Notes: generated by a model from the sequence alone, not told the origin. A stretch of 64,000 nt of DNA from Pukyongia salina (GCF_002966125.1 NZ_CP027062.1:868001-932000), one strand, 5' to 3'; numbered from the stretch's first letter, positions 26,980 to 35,864 are shown. Program-made: numbers and translations.

Positions 26980-27426
26980 TTAATTCAGGTTACGCTTTTC
27001 AATAAAAAACCTTTTAAGAATTTCCGATGCTTCCTTTTCAAGTATTCCTCCTGTCAGAACCGTTTTAGGGTGAAGCTTTGTTTTCATATTGATACAGCCC
27101 CGTTGCTCATCCCTTGCGCCGTACACTACCCTGGAGATCTGACTCCAATACAAAGCACCTGCACACATCTGGCAAGGTTCAATAGTGACATACAGCGTGC
27201 AATCCTTCAGGTATTTTCCTCCCAGAAAATTGGCTGCCGCCGTAATCGCCTGCATCTCGGCATGTGCCGTAACATCATTCAACGTTTCTGTGAGATTATG
27301 GGCCCTGGCAATGATCCTGTCCTTTATAACTACAACAGCTCCGATGGGTATTTCTCCCTTCTCTAATGCAGCCTCGGCCTCCTGCAGAGCTTTTTTCATG
27401 AAATAAGTGTCGTCCAGTGGTTTCAT
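26980..27426 (-). CDS. tadA: tRNA(A34) adenosine deaminase-type nucleoside deaminase
   Basis: This 148-aa member of the CDA fold has zinc-binding and catalytic residues His55-Ala-Glu57 (HAEMQAI) and Cys85-x-x-Cys88 (EPCQMCAG). The family deaminates adenosine 34 of tRNA-Arg(ACG) to inosine. Residues such as ARAHNLTETLNDVTAHAE match TadA rather than guanine or cytosine deaminases. It is divergent from dxs across about 55 bp. A second deaminase of the same fold, the dCMP type, is at 50.5 kb. Confidence 0.92.
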   Translation of the reverse strand: MKPLDDTYFMKKALQEAEAALEKGEIPIGAVVVIKDRIIARAHNLTETLNDVTAHAEMQAITAAANFLGGKYLKDCTLYVTIEPCQMCAGALYWSQISRVVYGARDEQRGCINMKTKLHPKTVLTGGILEKEASEILKRFFIEKRNLN

Positions 27427-27470
27427 TATTTTATTAGTAATGGCTTCGGTAAAAGTACAATTTCATAATG

Positions 27471-27478
27471 TATCTTTG
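27471..27478 (+). promoter_or_regulatory. -7 element of dxs, decides the start codon
   Basis: TATCTTTG is an exact TAnnTTTG match. It overlaps the first ATG of the long dxs reading frame (27468), so that ATG cannot be the translated start. Transcription would begin about 27485, giving a leaderless or nearly leaderless message. Confidence 0.6.
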
Positions 27479-27482
27479 CCCT

Positions 27483-29255
27483 GTGTCCAAAAGCCTTTTA
27501 AATAGTGTTCAATTTCCTGCCGATCTGAGGAAAATCAGGCAGCAGGATCTACCACAATTAGCCGCAGAGTTACGTGAATTTATCATCAATATAGTTGCGA
27601 CCAAGGAAGGCCATCTGGGAGCCAGTTTAGGAGTTGTGGAACTAACCATTGCCCTTCATTACGTATTCAATACTCCAGATGATATTTTGGTTTGGGATGT
27701 AGGACATCAGGCATACGGCCATAAGATTTTAACCGGACGTAGAGATAACTTTCACACCAACCGGCAAATGGGTGGGATTTGTGGATTTCCAAAACGAGAT
27801 GAAAGTGAATACGACGCCTTTGGAACGGGACACAGCTCCACGGCAATTTCCGCTACGCTGGGAATGGCAATTGCATCGCAATTGACAGCTGCTGCCGGCA
27901 GGCAGCATATTGCCGTGGTAGGCGACGCTTCCATAGCCAGCGGGATGGCCTTCGAGGCACTAAATCATGCCGGCGTTACCAATACGAACTTACTGGTAAT
28001 TCTCAATGATAATGCCATTGGTATAGACCCCAGTGTGGGTTCTTTAAAAGATTATCTAACCAGGGTTACCCTGGATAATGCACCCGAAACCGATAATATA
28101 TTCGAGGCTCTCAATTTTAAATATTCGGGACCCATAGACGGTCATGATATAGACGTGCTTATTTCCGAGCTAAAAAAACTACAACAAGTAGACGGCCCGA
28201 AACTGCTGCACATCATCACGAAAAAAGGGAAAGGGCTGAGACAAGCCGAAGAAGACCAGGTAAAATATCACGCTCCTGGTAAATTCGATGCTGAAACCGG
28301 GAATTTGGTAAAAAAGGAAACAGCTCATCTCCCCCCAAAATATCAGGATGTATTTGGGAAGACGATTGTAGAACTGGCGGCCCAAAACGAGAAGATCGTT
28401 GGTATAACCCCTGCTATGCCCACCGGAAGTTCTCTAAAATATATGATGGATGCATATCCAGATCGAGCATTCGATGTGGGAATCGCAGAACAGCATGCGG
28501 TTACCTTCGCTGCCGGCCTCGCCACTCAGGGTATGGTGGTGTATTGTAATATTTATTCCACCTTTCTACAGCGTGCTTACGACCAATTGATCCATGATGT
28601 ATGCTTACAAAACCTGCCGGTTATCTTTTGCCTGGATAGAGCCGGTATCGTTGGAGAGGACGGGGCAACGCACCACGGTATCTTCGACCTGGCTTATTTA
28701 CGATGCATTCCCAATTTGATCATCGCCGCGCCATCTAACGAAATTGAGCTTAGAAATTTGCTTTATACAGTTCAAAAGAAGTTGGAGCATCCCATCGCAA
28801 TTCGGTATCCTCGTGGCAGAGGACAAATAGTGGATTGGGAAAAATCATTTTCGGAAATAAAAATAGGTGAAGGAAGAAAGTTAAAGTCGGGGTCTGAAAT
28901 TGCGGTACTTTCGGTAGGTAATATGGCGTATAACGTAACTGAGGCCATTAACGCCATTTCAGAAAAGAAACTGTTAGGACATTACGATCTCAGATTTGTG
29001 AAACCTCTGGATCACGATCTTCTTCATCAGGTGTTTCGGCAGTATAATAAGATCGTAACTGTTGAAGATGGGGTGGTAAAAGGAGGTTTTGGCGGGGCTA
29101 TTGCTGAATTCGCTTCAGAAAACAACTATAAAAATCTCATAAAGATCATTGGCATTGGAGACTACTTCCCCGAACATGGTAGTGTAGAACAATTACAGGA
29201 GCAGGCAGGATTATCTCCCGAAAAGATCAGAGAAGTGATAATTTCTCTGCTTTAA
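27483..29255 (+). CDS. dxs: 1-deoxy-D-xylulose-5-phosphate synthase
   Basis: This ThDP-dependent synthase of 590 aa makes DXP from pyruvate and glyceraldehyde 3-phosphate, the first step of the MEP isoprenoid pathway. N-terminal residues HLGASLGVVELT and the ThDP/Mg site GDASIASGMAFEALNHAG...NDN are present. The transketolase pyrimidine domain contains GIAEQHAVTFAAGLA, and the C-terminal transketolase domain GGFGGAIAEFA. The usual length is nearer 620, so this is a slightly short form. I choose the GTG at 27483 because the ATG at 27468 lies within the -7 element. Its stop overlaps that of the convergent dgt gene. Confidence 0.93.
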   Translation: MSKSLLNSVQFPADLRKIRQQDLPQLAAELREFIINIVATKEGHLGASLGVVELTIALHYVFNTPDDILVWDVGHQAYGHKILTGRRDNFHTNRQMGGICGFPKRDESEYDAFGTGHSSTAISATLGMAIASQLTAAAGRQHIAVVGDASIASGMAFEALNHAGVTNTNLLVILNDNAIGIDPSVGSLKDYLTRVTLDNAPETDNIFEALNFKYSGPIDGHDIDVLISELKKLQQVDGPKLLHIITKKGKGLRQAEEDQVKYHAPGKFDAETGNLVKKETAHLPPKYQDVFGKTIVELAAQNEKIVGITPAMPTGSSLKYMMDAYPDRAFDVGIAEQHAVTFAAGLATQGMVVYCNIYSTFLQRAYDQLIHDVCLQNLPVIFCLDRAGIVGEDGATHHGIFDLAYLRCIPNLIIAAPSNEIELRNLLYTVQKKLEHPIAIRYPRGRGQIVDWEKSFSEIKIGEGRKLKSGSEIAVLSVGNMAYNVTEAINAISEKKLLGHYDLRFVKPLDHDLLHQVFRQYNKIVTVEDGVVKGGFGGAIAEFASENNYKNLIKIIGIGDYFPEHGSVEQLQEQAGLSPEKIREVIISLL

Positions 29256-30589
29256 AGATCTCCCTTTATCTTCTTGAATAGCTGTAAGGCGTTTCCATCG
29301 GTAAGCATGGAAATAAAACAACAACAGAACATCGTATATTCATAGACCGAAGCCTCTACAGGTAACGGGCTGTCAAGACTTTTTAACAATAATGAATCGA
29401 AATGAGTGGGCTTCCCCCTGTAATGATTTTCGCAAGCCGTAGTGAAACTGTCCAGCAAAGTAGTTAAGATATTATAACCTGCAATTTCCTTGTCTGTCAC
29501 TTCCTGACTCCGATAGATCTTCGTAATACTTTCGTCAATAATGTCATCGATCTGCGCTTTATATTTACTTCGATCCATTAAGGAATCCTGAAACGTCCCC
29601 GATAGTATGGATTCTTCATTTTCGATGAATACTTCGACTGCTTCGGAAATAAGAGTCCCAATAGCCAGCGACCTTAAATAGGCCAGCCGATCTTTGGTTT
29701 GTGTTAGCGCCGAATAATTTGCAGTATTGATCCTGTCCTTAACCAGGTTGATAAGATATTCGAGAGCCGTCTCTTCGGCGATCCAGCCCAGGTTGATCCC
29801 ATCCTCAAAATCGATGATAGTATAACAGATATCATCCGCGGCTTCCACCAGGAATGCCAATGGATGCCTGGCAAATGACAAATTATCGCCTGTAGCCCTG
29901 TTGAGTAGCCCAAGATTTTTGGCTACCTCCTTGAAAAATGAAGTATCTGTTTGAAACACCCCAAACTTCTTATCGGCTATATGGGCAGTGGGTTTCTTCG
30001 GAAGGGATTCCTTGGGATATTTCATAAAAGCCCCTAATGTGGCATAAGTAAGGCGTAATCCACCCTGAACCCCGTTTTTGGTTTCGGTGAGTATTTTAAA
30101 TCCGTTCGCATTGCCTTCAAAATCGATTAGATCCTGGTATTCTTTTTCTGAAAGCTGATCCCGGAATCGCTTGCCGTTTCCGTTTTTAAAATAATTGCCT
30201 ATAGCCTTCTCGCCACTATGGCCAAAAGGCGGATTGCCAATATCATGAGCCAGGGACGCAGCTGCTACGATAGCACCAAAGTCATTGATCTCGTATCCAT
30301 GAACTTTTTGTAAATAAGGATGCTTCTCTATGATCGCGCTACCTACCTGTCTACCCAGGGATCTCCCAACAACCGACACTTCCAGGCTATGCGTTAACCG
30401 TGTATGTACAAAGGAGGTCTTAGACAGGGGTATCACCTGTGTTTTATCCTGTAAACTTCTAAATGCAGAAGAGAATATTATCCGGTCGAAATCTACTTCA
30501 AAGCCACTCCTGGTCTGGTCTTCCTCCTTGCGAATCCGTTTTTTTGTATCTCCTTGCTTCCTAAGTGAAAGCAACGATTCCCACTGCAT
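29252..30589 (-). CDS. dgt: Deoxyguanosinetriphosphate triphosphohydrolase (dGTPase)
   Basis: This 445-aa HD-domain enzyme hydrolyses dGTP to deoxyguanosine and triphosphate. The HD signature is seen as THSLEVSVVGR and AHDIGNPPFGHSGE, with the later metal-site region ADDICYTIIDFEDG. The start MQWESLLSLRKQGD at 30589 matches relatives as I recall them, while a longer frame to 30625 adds an unlikely N-terminus. Its four last bases overlap the dxs stop in a tail-to-tail arrangement. Together with nrdAB and dCMP deaminase it bears on dNTP pool control. Confidence 0.92.
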   Translation of the reverse strand: MQWESLLSLRKQGDTKKRIRKEEDQTRSGFEVDFDRIIFSSAFRSLQDKTQVIPLSKTSFVHTRLTHSLEVSVVGRSLGRQVGSAIIEKHPYLQKVHGYEINDFGAIVAAASLAHDIGNPPFGHSGEKAIGNYFKNGNGKRFRDQLSEKEYQDLIDFEGNANGFKILTETKNGVQGGLRLTYATLGAFMKYPKESLPKKPTAHIADKKFGVFQTDTSFFKEVAKNLGLLNRATGDNLSFARHPLAFLVEAADDICYTIIDFEDGINLGWIAEETALEYLINLVKDRINTANYSALTQTKDRLAYLRSLAIGTLISEAVEVFIENEESILSGTFQDSLMDRSKYKAQIDDIIDESITKIYRSQEVTDKEIAGYNILTTLLDSFTTACENHYRGKPTHFDSLLLKSLDSPLPVEASVYEYTMFCCCFISMLTDGNALQLFKKIKGDL

Positions 30590-30664
30590 CATGTGATTGA
30601 ATTTATAGTGGTTGCAAGATAACATTTTTGTTCCCTTTTGGCATCACGCTTATTCAATTGATAA

Positions 30665-30725
30665 TTAACATTAGGATAACTTTCTTATCACGAATTAGTA
30701 ATGTATAGCTAACATCGACTTTACA
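30665..30725 (+). promoter_or_regulatory. Tandem 11-bp direct repeats, candidate Pho box before the lipoprotein/receptor operon
   Basis: Half-sites TTAACA (30665) and ATAACT (30676), then CTAACA (30709) and TTTACA (30720), are spaced exactly 11 bp within each pair, and the two pairs are 44 bp (four turns) apart. This is the arrangement of OmpR/PhoB-type regulator sites and resembles the Bacillus PhoP box, TTAACA-N5-TTAACA. TTCTTTG at 30736-30742 is the likely -7 end, 10 bp after the last half-site. The function is inferred from neighbouring genes. Confidence 0.6.
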
Positions 30726-30806
30726 TTACCGCACTTTCTTTGCCATGGAAATAATTAGAAAAAAGCAATCAAAAAAATAAATAAACACTTTTAAACTAAT
30801 TCAAAC

Positions 30807-32051
30807 ATGAAAAAAATTTATTTACCATTTATAGCTATAGCATTCGCACTTGTTGCTGCAAGTTGTAGTTCGGATGACGGAGGAGCAATTATTCCTACAG
30901 ATGATACCGGAACTCCCGCCGTAGACGTACGTCTAGTTGGCCAGATTACTAGCGATATGACCCTCACCAGTGATGTGATCTGGGAGCTAGAAGGACGTGT
31001 AACCGTTACAAACGGCGCCACACTTACTATCGAACCGGGAACAATTATTAAGGCCTTTGCAGGAACAGGAGCCAATGCTTCTACCCTTATTATTGCAAGA
31101 GGGGCAAAGATCAATGCGGTAGGAACAGCTAGCGCACCTATAATTTTTACTTCAATAGCAGACAATATCGCCATCGGACAAGTTTCCGGATCTAATCTGG
31201 ATGAGAACGACAGAGGACTATGGGGAGGCTTACTTGTATTGGGAAATGCTAAAGTTTCTTTAGATGGTAATGCTACCGAGGCCCAGATTGAAGGGATACC
31301 AGCTTCCGATATTAACGGAAGATATGGTGGAAACGACGATGCAGACAATTCCGGATCTCTGGCCTATATCTCTATACGTCATGGAGGTGCATTAATAGGA
31401 GAAGGAAATGAAATTAACGGACTTACCCTGGGAGGTGTAGGAACTGGTACATCAATCTCTAACATAGAAGTTGTTGGAAACGTAGATGATGGAATAGAGT
31501 TCTTTGGTGGTTCTGTAAATGCTAACAACCTCCTAGTTTGGGCACAGGGAGATGATGGGCTGGATATCGATCAGGCCTACTCCGGAACCATAGACAATGC
31601 CGTAGTAGCACTTGGAGATATTTCGGATCACGCTCTGGAGATCGATGGTCCAGAAGGGTCACTCGAAGGAATGTTCACTATCACTAACCTTACGTTAATA
31701 GGAAACTCTAATACCGAAAACGGAGAGTATGCAGATTATCGTGATGGTGCTATGGGTGTTACAAAGAACGTTCTTGCACGAAATTTCAAAACTGAATCTG
31801 ATGTTGAGTTGGATAATAATGGTGTAGCTCAGAATTTCATTGATGGAAAACTTTCTTTTGAGAACTGGGTAACAGATGTTGATCCAGCCAACGCAATTTT
31901 TGTTGAAAAAACAGGTGAAGGTGAGAACAAGATCATCGTTAACCCAGATTTTACCGAGCGAGCTGCTGCCTGGAGCTCGACGGGTAATAGTGGCGGAGCT
32001 ACTATGAGTGCGTTCTCATGGACATACGCAGCCTCAAGAGGTGCCCTATAA
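30807..32051 (+). CDS. Surface lipoprotein with predicted parallel beta-helix fold, partner of the TonB receptor
   Basis: This 414-aa lipoprotein has a signal ending at Cys20 (LVAASCSSDD). The S-D-D-G stretch after the Cys fits a surface-export type lipoprotein signal of Bacteroidota. The mature region is a series of short beta turns (TVTNGATLTIEPGTII, GAKINAVGTASAPIIFTS, ISNIEVVGNVDDGIEFFGG), typical of a right-handed beta-helix. It is followed by a TonB-dependent receptor after 96 bp with an intervening hairpin. There is no catalytic motif I can name. By analogy with SusD it may capture a ligand for the receptor. The Pho-like boxes upstream suggest a phosphorus-containing ligand. Confidence 0.8.
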   Translation: MKKIYLPFIAIAFALVAASCSSDDGGAIIPTDDTGTPAVDVRLVGQITSDMTLTSDVIWELEGRVTVTNGATLTIEPGTIIKAFAGTGANASTLIIARGAKINAVGTASAPIIFTSIADNIAIGQVSGSNLDENDRGLWGGLLVLGNAKVSLDGNATEAQIEGIPASDINGRYGGNDDADNSGSLAYISIRHGGALIGEGNEINGLTLGGVGTGTSISNIEVVGNVDDGIEFFGGSVNANNLLVWAQGDDGLDIDQAYSGTIDNAVVALGDISDHALEIDGPEGSLEGMFTITNLTLIGNSNTENGEYADYRDGAMGVTKNVLARNFKTESDVELDNNGVAQNFIDGKLSFENWVTDVDPANAIFVEKTGEGENKIIVNPDFTERAAAWSSTGNSGGATMSAFSWTYAASRGAL

Positions 32052-32085
32052 TTATAAATATCATAAGTGTCTCTCTAGAGACGTC

Positions 32086-32123
32086 CAATTGCTCGCTTTA
32101 TTCTTAAAGCGAGCAATTGTTTT
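32086..32123 (+). terminator. 15-bp hairpin between lipoprotein and receptor genes
   Basis: CAATTGCTCGCTTTA pairs perfectly with TAAAGCGAGCAATTG across a TTCT loop, followed by TTTT. It may be an attenuator letting the lipoprotein be made in excess over the receptor, or a 3' stabiliser of the first cistron. Confidence 0.8.
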
Positions 32124-32147
32124 ACAATTTTCAATAGATAATAATAA

Positions 32148-34973
32148 ATGAAAAAGTTAATACTAGCATTAATATTAGGTTTCACGTCATTCTATGTAAT
32201 GGGACAAACAGGAACCGTAAGTGGTAAAGTGATAGACGGTGAATTTAATGATGTACTCGCCTTTGCTAATGTGATCGTTAAAAATACTACCAACGGTACC
32301 ACCACCGACTTCGACGGAGTTTATTCGCTGGAACTCGCTGTAGGCACTTATACCCTTGTTTACTCTTTCGTAGGCTATCAAACCAAAGAAATAAGTGATA
32401 TTGTTGTAGAATCTGGGAAGAATAGTACGATAAATGTAACCCTAAATGTGGGCCAGCTTGATGAAATAGTGATTCGGACTACAGCCAGGAACAATACAGA
32501 ATCTGCCGTTCTCAGTTTCCAGAAAAATTCGGTGAACCTTCTTGACGGCCTATCTATTGAAACCATGCAGAAGACCGGCGCTAACGATATTGCAAGTGCA
32601 GTTAAAAACGTCCCCGGTGTTTCTGTACAAGGCGGAAAGTTTGTTTATGTGAGAGGTCTGGGCGATCGATACACAAAATCAATTCTTAACGGAGTAGATG
32701 TTCCCGGGCTTGATCCAGACAGAAATACATTGCAGCTCGATATCTTTCCTACCCGTATCCTTGAAAATATAATCGTAATAAAATCTGCAACCGCAGATCA
32801 GCCCGCCGATTTTACCGGTGGGGTGGTAGATATTGTAACTAAAGATATTCCGGCAGGCGCCCAGTATAGCCTTTCGCTGGGATTGGGGTATAATTCAGAT
32901 TTTCACTTTAAGGATAACTACCTGGCAGACCAACGCAGTAAAACAGATTTTCTGGGTTTTGATGATGGTCTAAGAGACAATCCTATCCCAACAGCTCAAG
33001 AGATCCCACTCCCACAACAAAATGGAGAGGTAGTTGAGATCTTAACCCGCAGATTTGAACAAAACCTGGCCGCTCAGCGTGAAAAGAGCTTGATGGATAT
33101 GAATTTTTCTGCCACCGCCGGCAATCAATATGCCATTGGTGATAACAGATTAGGCTTTTTAGCATCAATTTCATACCGAAATGAAACCCAATATTACGAT
33201 GAGTATATCGATGGGCAAGTTTGGAGATTGGATGATCAGGATCCTTCGGTTTTCGAATTACGCCCCGATCGAACGCAGACGGGGGAAGTAGGTAACAATA
33301 ATGTACTTATTAGCGGACTGGCCGGACTCTCCTATAAAACTGAAAATTCTAAATATCGATTAAACATTTTGCACATTCAGAATGGAGAATCTGAAGCATC
33401 CATTTTCAGGCAGGTTAATCAGGTAAATAACTCCAACGAGATAAAAAAAGATAACCTTATCTATACGCAACGGTCTATTACTAACGCCTTATTAAGTGGA
33501 AAACATTCGCTTGGTGAGGATGCAGACTGGACCATTGAATGGAAGCTTTCCCCTACTCTTGCCATAATTGATGACAAGGATTTCCGGGTAACACCTTTCA
33601 GGGTCTTTATCGATTCTGAAACGGGGGAAGAAGTATACTCGATCGAACCATCAGAATCTGGCGATGCTTCTCGCTTCTACAGGAATCTGCAGGAAATTAA
33701 TCTTGCCGGTAAACTTGGAATCGACAAAAAACACAAATTATTTGGCTATGATGCGAAGATTAAATTTGGGGGAGCTTACACCTATAAACAGCGTGAATTT
33801 GCCATCGATCAATTTGCCTTTCCCATACTAAACGTCCCATCCAATGCTTATGGCGGGGATCCAAACCAGGTTCTGGCAGACGAAAATATTTTCGATGCAG
33901 ATACCAATAGCGGTACCTTCGTAAGACGAGACTCTAATATTTCAGATACCTTCGATTCGGAGATCACAGTGGCAGCGGGATATATTTCTGAAGAATTTAA
34001 AGTAAACAGCTGGGTCAATGCGATTTTGGGCGTTCGATTCGAAAAATTCGATCTTATATATACAGGAAGAAATCAATCGGGGGATATTTTTGATAATGCC
34101 ACCATCCTGGACAAAGCAGATTTTTTTCCTTCAGCAAATTTAATATTTAACCTGAACGAGGATGAAGACATGAAGATTCGAACATCCTATTCGAGAACCA
34201 CAGCAAGACCTTCGTTTAAAGAAGCGTCTCTGGCCGAAATATTCGATCCCATTAGTAGTTCGTTCTTTATCGGGAATATCGAATTGCAGCCTACCTACAT
34301 AGACAATCTGGATCTCAGATTCGAGAAGTACGGTGAGGAGGGAGATTTCTTCGCCATTAGTGGATTTTATAAATCGTTCACAGACCCTATTGAACTTTCA
34401 TTCATTCGCGGTGCGACTGGTCAATTTACTCCCCTTAATCTCGGTGATGCAACCGTATTTGGAGGTGAAATAGAATTGAGAAAGAATTTGGGTTTTATTC
34501 ACGGATTGGACAACTTTAGCCTTAACGCAAACCTATCGGTGATCGAATCTCAGCAAGAATATAGTGAGGATGAACGTGCGAGCAGACTCGATAACCTGAG
34601 AGTGGGCGAAACACTGGACGATAACAGACAGTTGCAAGGACAATCGCCTTATCTCATCAACCTGGGAATAAATTTCGATGATGATGAAAAAGGCTGGCAA
34701 GCGGGATTATTCTATAATGCTCAGGGTAAAACTTTACAAATTGTTGGTAGTGAAGACATCCCCAATGTCTTCACTTTACCCTATCATAATATAAAACTCA
34801 ACTTGTCTAAATCTTTTGGAAATGACAAAGACCAGAGAATTAGTCTTCGTTTCGACAATATTCTGGATGATGATATAGAGAGTGTTTATAGATCATTCGG
34901 AGCTCAGGATCAATTATATTCCAGATGGAATCCCGGCCAACAAATTAGCCTGGGTTACAGTATTAACTTTTAA
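32148..34973 (+). CDS. TonB-dependent receptor
   Basis: This is a 941-aa outer-membrane receptor. The signal peptide is 1-20 (ending YVMGQ). The carboxypeptidase-regulatory-like domain is about 22-105 (TGTVSGKVIDGEFNDVLAFA). The plug contains KFVYVRGLGDRYTKSILNGV and ATADQPADFTGGVVDIVTKD, the signature of a Bacteroidota receptor subclass different from SusC. The barrel closes with ISLGYSINF. It probably forms a system with the upstream lipoprotein. The gene sits in a block of phosphate transport genes, so import of phosphate, phosphate esters or polyphosphate is a reasonable guess, not shown by sequence. Confidence 0.93.
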   Translation: MKKLILALILGFTSFYVMGQTGTVSGKVIDGEFNDVLAFANVIVKNTTNGTTTDFDGVYSLELAVGTYTLVYSFVGYQTKEISDIVVESGKNSTINVTLNVGQLDEIVIRTTARNNTESAVLSFQKNSVNLLDGLSIETMQKTGANDIASAVKNVPGVSVQGGKFVYVRGLGDRYTKSILNGVDVPGLDPDRNTLQLDIFPTRILENIIVIKSATADQPADFTGGVVDIVTKDIPAGAQYSLSLGLGYNSDFHFKDNYLADQRSKTDFLGFDDGLRDNPIPTAQEIPLPQQNGEVVEILTRRFEQNLAAQREKSLMDMNFSATAGNQYAIGDNRLGFLASISYRNETQYYDEYIDGQVWRLDDQDPSVFELRPDRTQTGEVGNNNVLISGLAGLSYKTENSKYRLNILHIQNGESEASIFRQVNQVNNSNEIKKDNLIYTQRSITNALLSGKHSLGEDADWTIEWKLSPTLAIIDDKDFRVTPFRVFIDSETGEEVYSIEPSESGDASRFYRNLQEINLAGKLGIDKKHKLFGYDAKIKFGGAYTYKQREFAIDQFAFPILNVPSNAYGGDPNQVLADENIFDADTNSGTFVRRDSNISDTFDSEITVAAGYISEEFKVNSWVNAILGVRFEKFDLIYTGRNQSGDIFDNATILDKADFFPSANLIFNLNEDEDMKIRTSYSRTTARPSFKEASLAEIFDPISSSFFIGNIELQPTYIDNLDLRFEKYGEEGDFFAISGFYKSFTDPIELSFIRGATGQFTPLNLGDATVFGGEIELRKNLGFIHGLDNFSLNANLSVIESQQEYSEDERASRLDNLRVGETLDDNRQLQGQSPYLINLGINFDDDEKGWQAGLFYNAQGKTLQIVGSEDIPNVFTLPYHNIKLNLSKSFGNDKDQRISLRFDNILDDDIESVYRSFGAQDQLYSRWNPGQQISLGYSINF

Positions 34974-35000
34974 GAACTATTCTATTTATTGGCCAAAACT

Positions 35001-35046
35001 TAAGCCCTGTTCTCAAGAATTATAGAACAGGGCTTATATTTTTTAT
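35001..35046. terminator. Intrinsic terminator after the TonB receptor gene
   Basis: TAAGCCCTGTTCT pairs with AGAACAGGGCTTA (13 bp, 10-nt loop), followed by TATTTTTT. It also lies just past the convergent MORN-like gene stop. Confidence 0.88.
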
Positions 35047-35059
35047 AGGAATAGAAGTA

Positions 35060-35434
35060 TTATCTAAAGGATACAACTCGAGTATCATCTGCAGACCAGG
35101 TTTTTACTTTAGCAATTTTTGAATTGCGATACGTTACTTCCCTAATCTTGTCGCCTTGGTAGAAATACCAAGTTCCGGTTTTTTCTCCATTGAAATACTC
35201 TGCTTCGGCGGTTTTATTGCCGTTGATATCGTAGCTAGTCCAATTTCCATGCAACTTATTTTCCTGAGTATAATAACCCTTTTGAGCAATTACACCATTA
35301 TCGTGAAACAAGGTAGCTTCAATCAGGTTGTCGTTTAAAACATAGGAATCTTTTTTGCACGTCTTTTTGCATTCTTGCGCAAATGAAATATTTGCGGCCA
35401 TGACAATTACCAGTAAGGTGATTAAATTTTTCAT
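35060..35434 (-). CDS. Secreted MORN-like (YwqK-type) repeat protein
   Basis: This 124-aa protein has a signal peptide (about 1-20, ANISFAQ). After a short Cys/Lys segment (ECKKTCKKD) come three or so repeats of the type G-x-(W/Y)-x-x-Y-x-x-x-G-x-K, for example HGNWTSYDINGNKTAEAEYF and GEKTGTWYFY. These belong to the MORN_2 repeats found in proteins labelled YwqK antitoxin-like. No toxin gene is adjacent, so that label should not be taken literally. It is divergent from the porin gene over a 430-bp regulatory region carrying candidate Pho boxes. Confidence 0.75.
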   Translation of the reverse strand: MKNLITLLVIVMAANISFAQECKKTCKKDSYVLNDNLIEATLFHDNGVIAQKGYYTQENKLHGNWTSYDINGNKTAEAEYFNGEKTGTWYFYQGDKIREVTYRNSKIAKVKTWSADDTRVVSFR

Positions 35435-35479
35435 AGTATATAGGTTTTAATTGTCGACCATATCAAAGATAGAAAAGAA

Positions 35480-35518
35480 GTAACAATTATGAAAGGTTTT
35501 GGTAACGTTATCTTAACA
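35480..35518 (+). promoter_or_regulatory. Four-turn 11-bp half-site array, candidate Pho box (distal)
   Basis: GTAACA (35480), a weak GAAAGG (35491), GTAACG (35502) and TTAACA (35513) fall in an exact 11-bp register. The array points to the plus strand and is about 345 bp before the porin ATG. It could drive a separate short transcript ending at the 35724-35750 terminator. Confidence 0.5.
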
Positions 35519-35723
35519 TTATAAATCTATTTCCTTGTTTTACAATGTTTTATAATTTAAAATTTAACATTGAAAAGTGAACAAATGATATATTTCTTAA
35601 TGTTTTTTTAATGTTGCGATGATAGTAAAACCACACCCCAAGTGTTAATTTGCATCGTCTTGAATGGACAAATACATCTTTTGAAAATCGTTAAGTTTTT
35701 GTCGACTAGATTTCTAAGATGGG

Positions 35724-35750
35724 AGGCCGCTTACTTGTAAGTGGCCTTTT
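35724..35750 (+). terminator. Intrinsic terminator inside the porin upstream region
   Basis: AGGCCGCTTA pairs with TAAGTGGCCT across a CTTG loop (one G-T pair), followed by TTTT. No gene upstream of it on this strand explains it, so it may end an untranslated short RNA or act as a leader attenuator for the porin. Confidence 0.7.
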
Positions 35751-35803
35751 CATTTAATAGGTGTTGATAATTTCTATTTTATGGGTTTAAAGTTAATATT
35801 TAG

Positions 35804-35820
35804 GAAACATTAACTTAACA
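35804..35820 (+). promoter_or_regulatory. Candidate Pho box (proximal) before the porin
   Basis: GAAACA (35804) and TTAACA (35815) are 11 bp apart. TTCTTTG at 35831-35837 begins 10 bp after the second half-site, the same heptamer and the same distance as before the lipoprotein gene. Confidence 0.6.
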
Positions 35821-35864
35821 TTGAGGTTGGTTCTTTGCAGCGACAAAAACTTAGAACGATTTTC

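Noticed and set aside
30818-31348. 176-codon open frame antisense to the beta-helix lipoprotein gene
   Set aside because: Low-complexity Ser/Ala/Pro-rich peptide produced by antisense reading of a repetitive beta-helix gene.
35060-35434. Possible antitoxin because of YwqK-type repeats
   Set aside because: It has a signal peptide and no adjacent toxin. The antitoxin label for this repeat family is not supported here.
35597-35613. TTAATG direct repeat with 11-bp spacing (reverse-oriented Pho box for the MORN-like gene)
   Set aside because: The half-sites are mostly T runs, and the distance to a TTTG -7 on the minus strand does not match the other boxes, so chance is likely.
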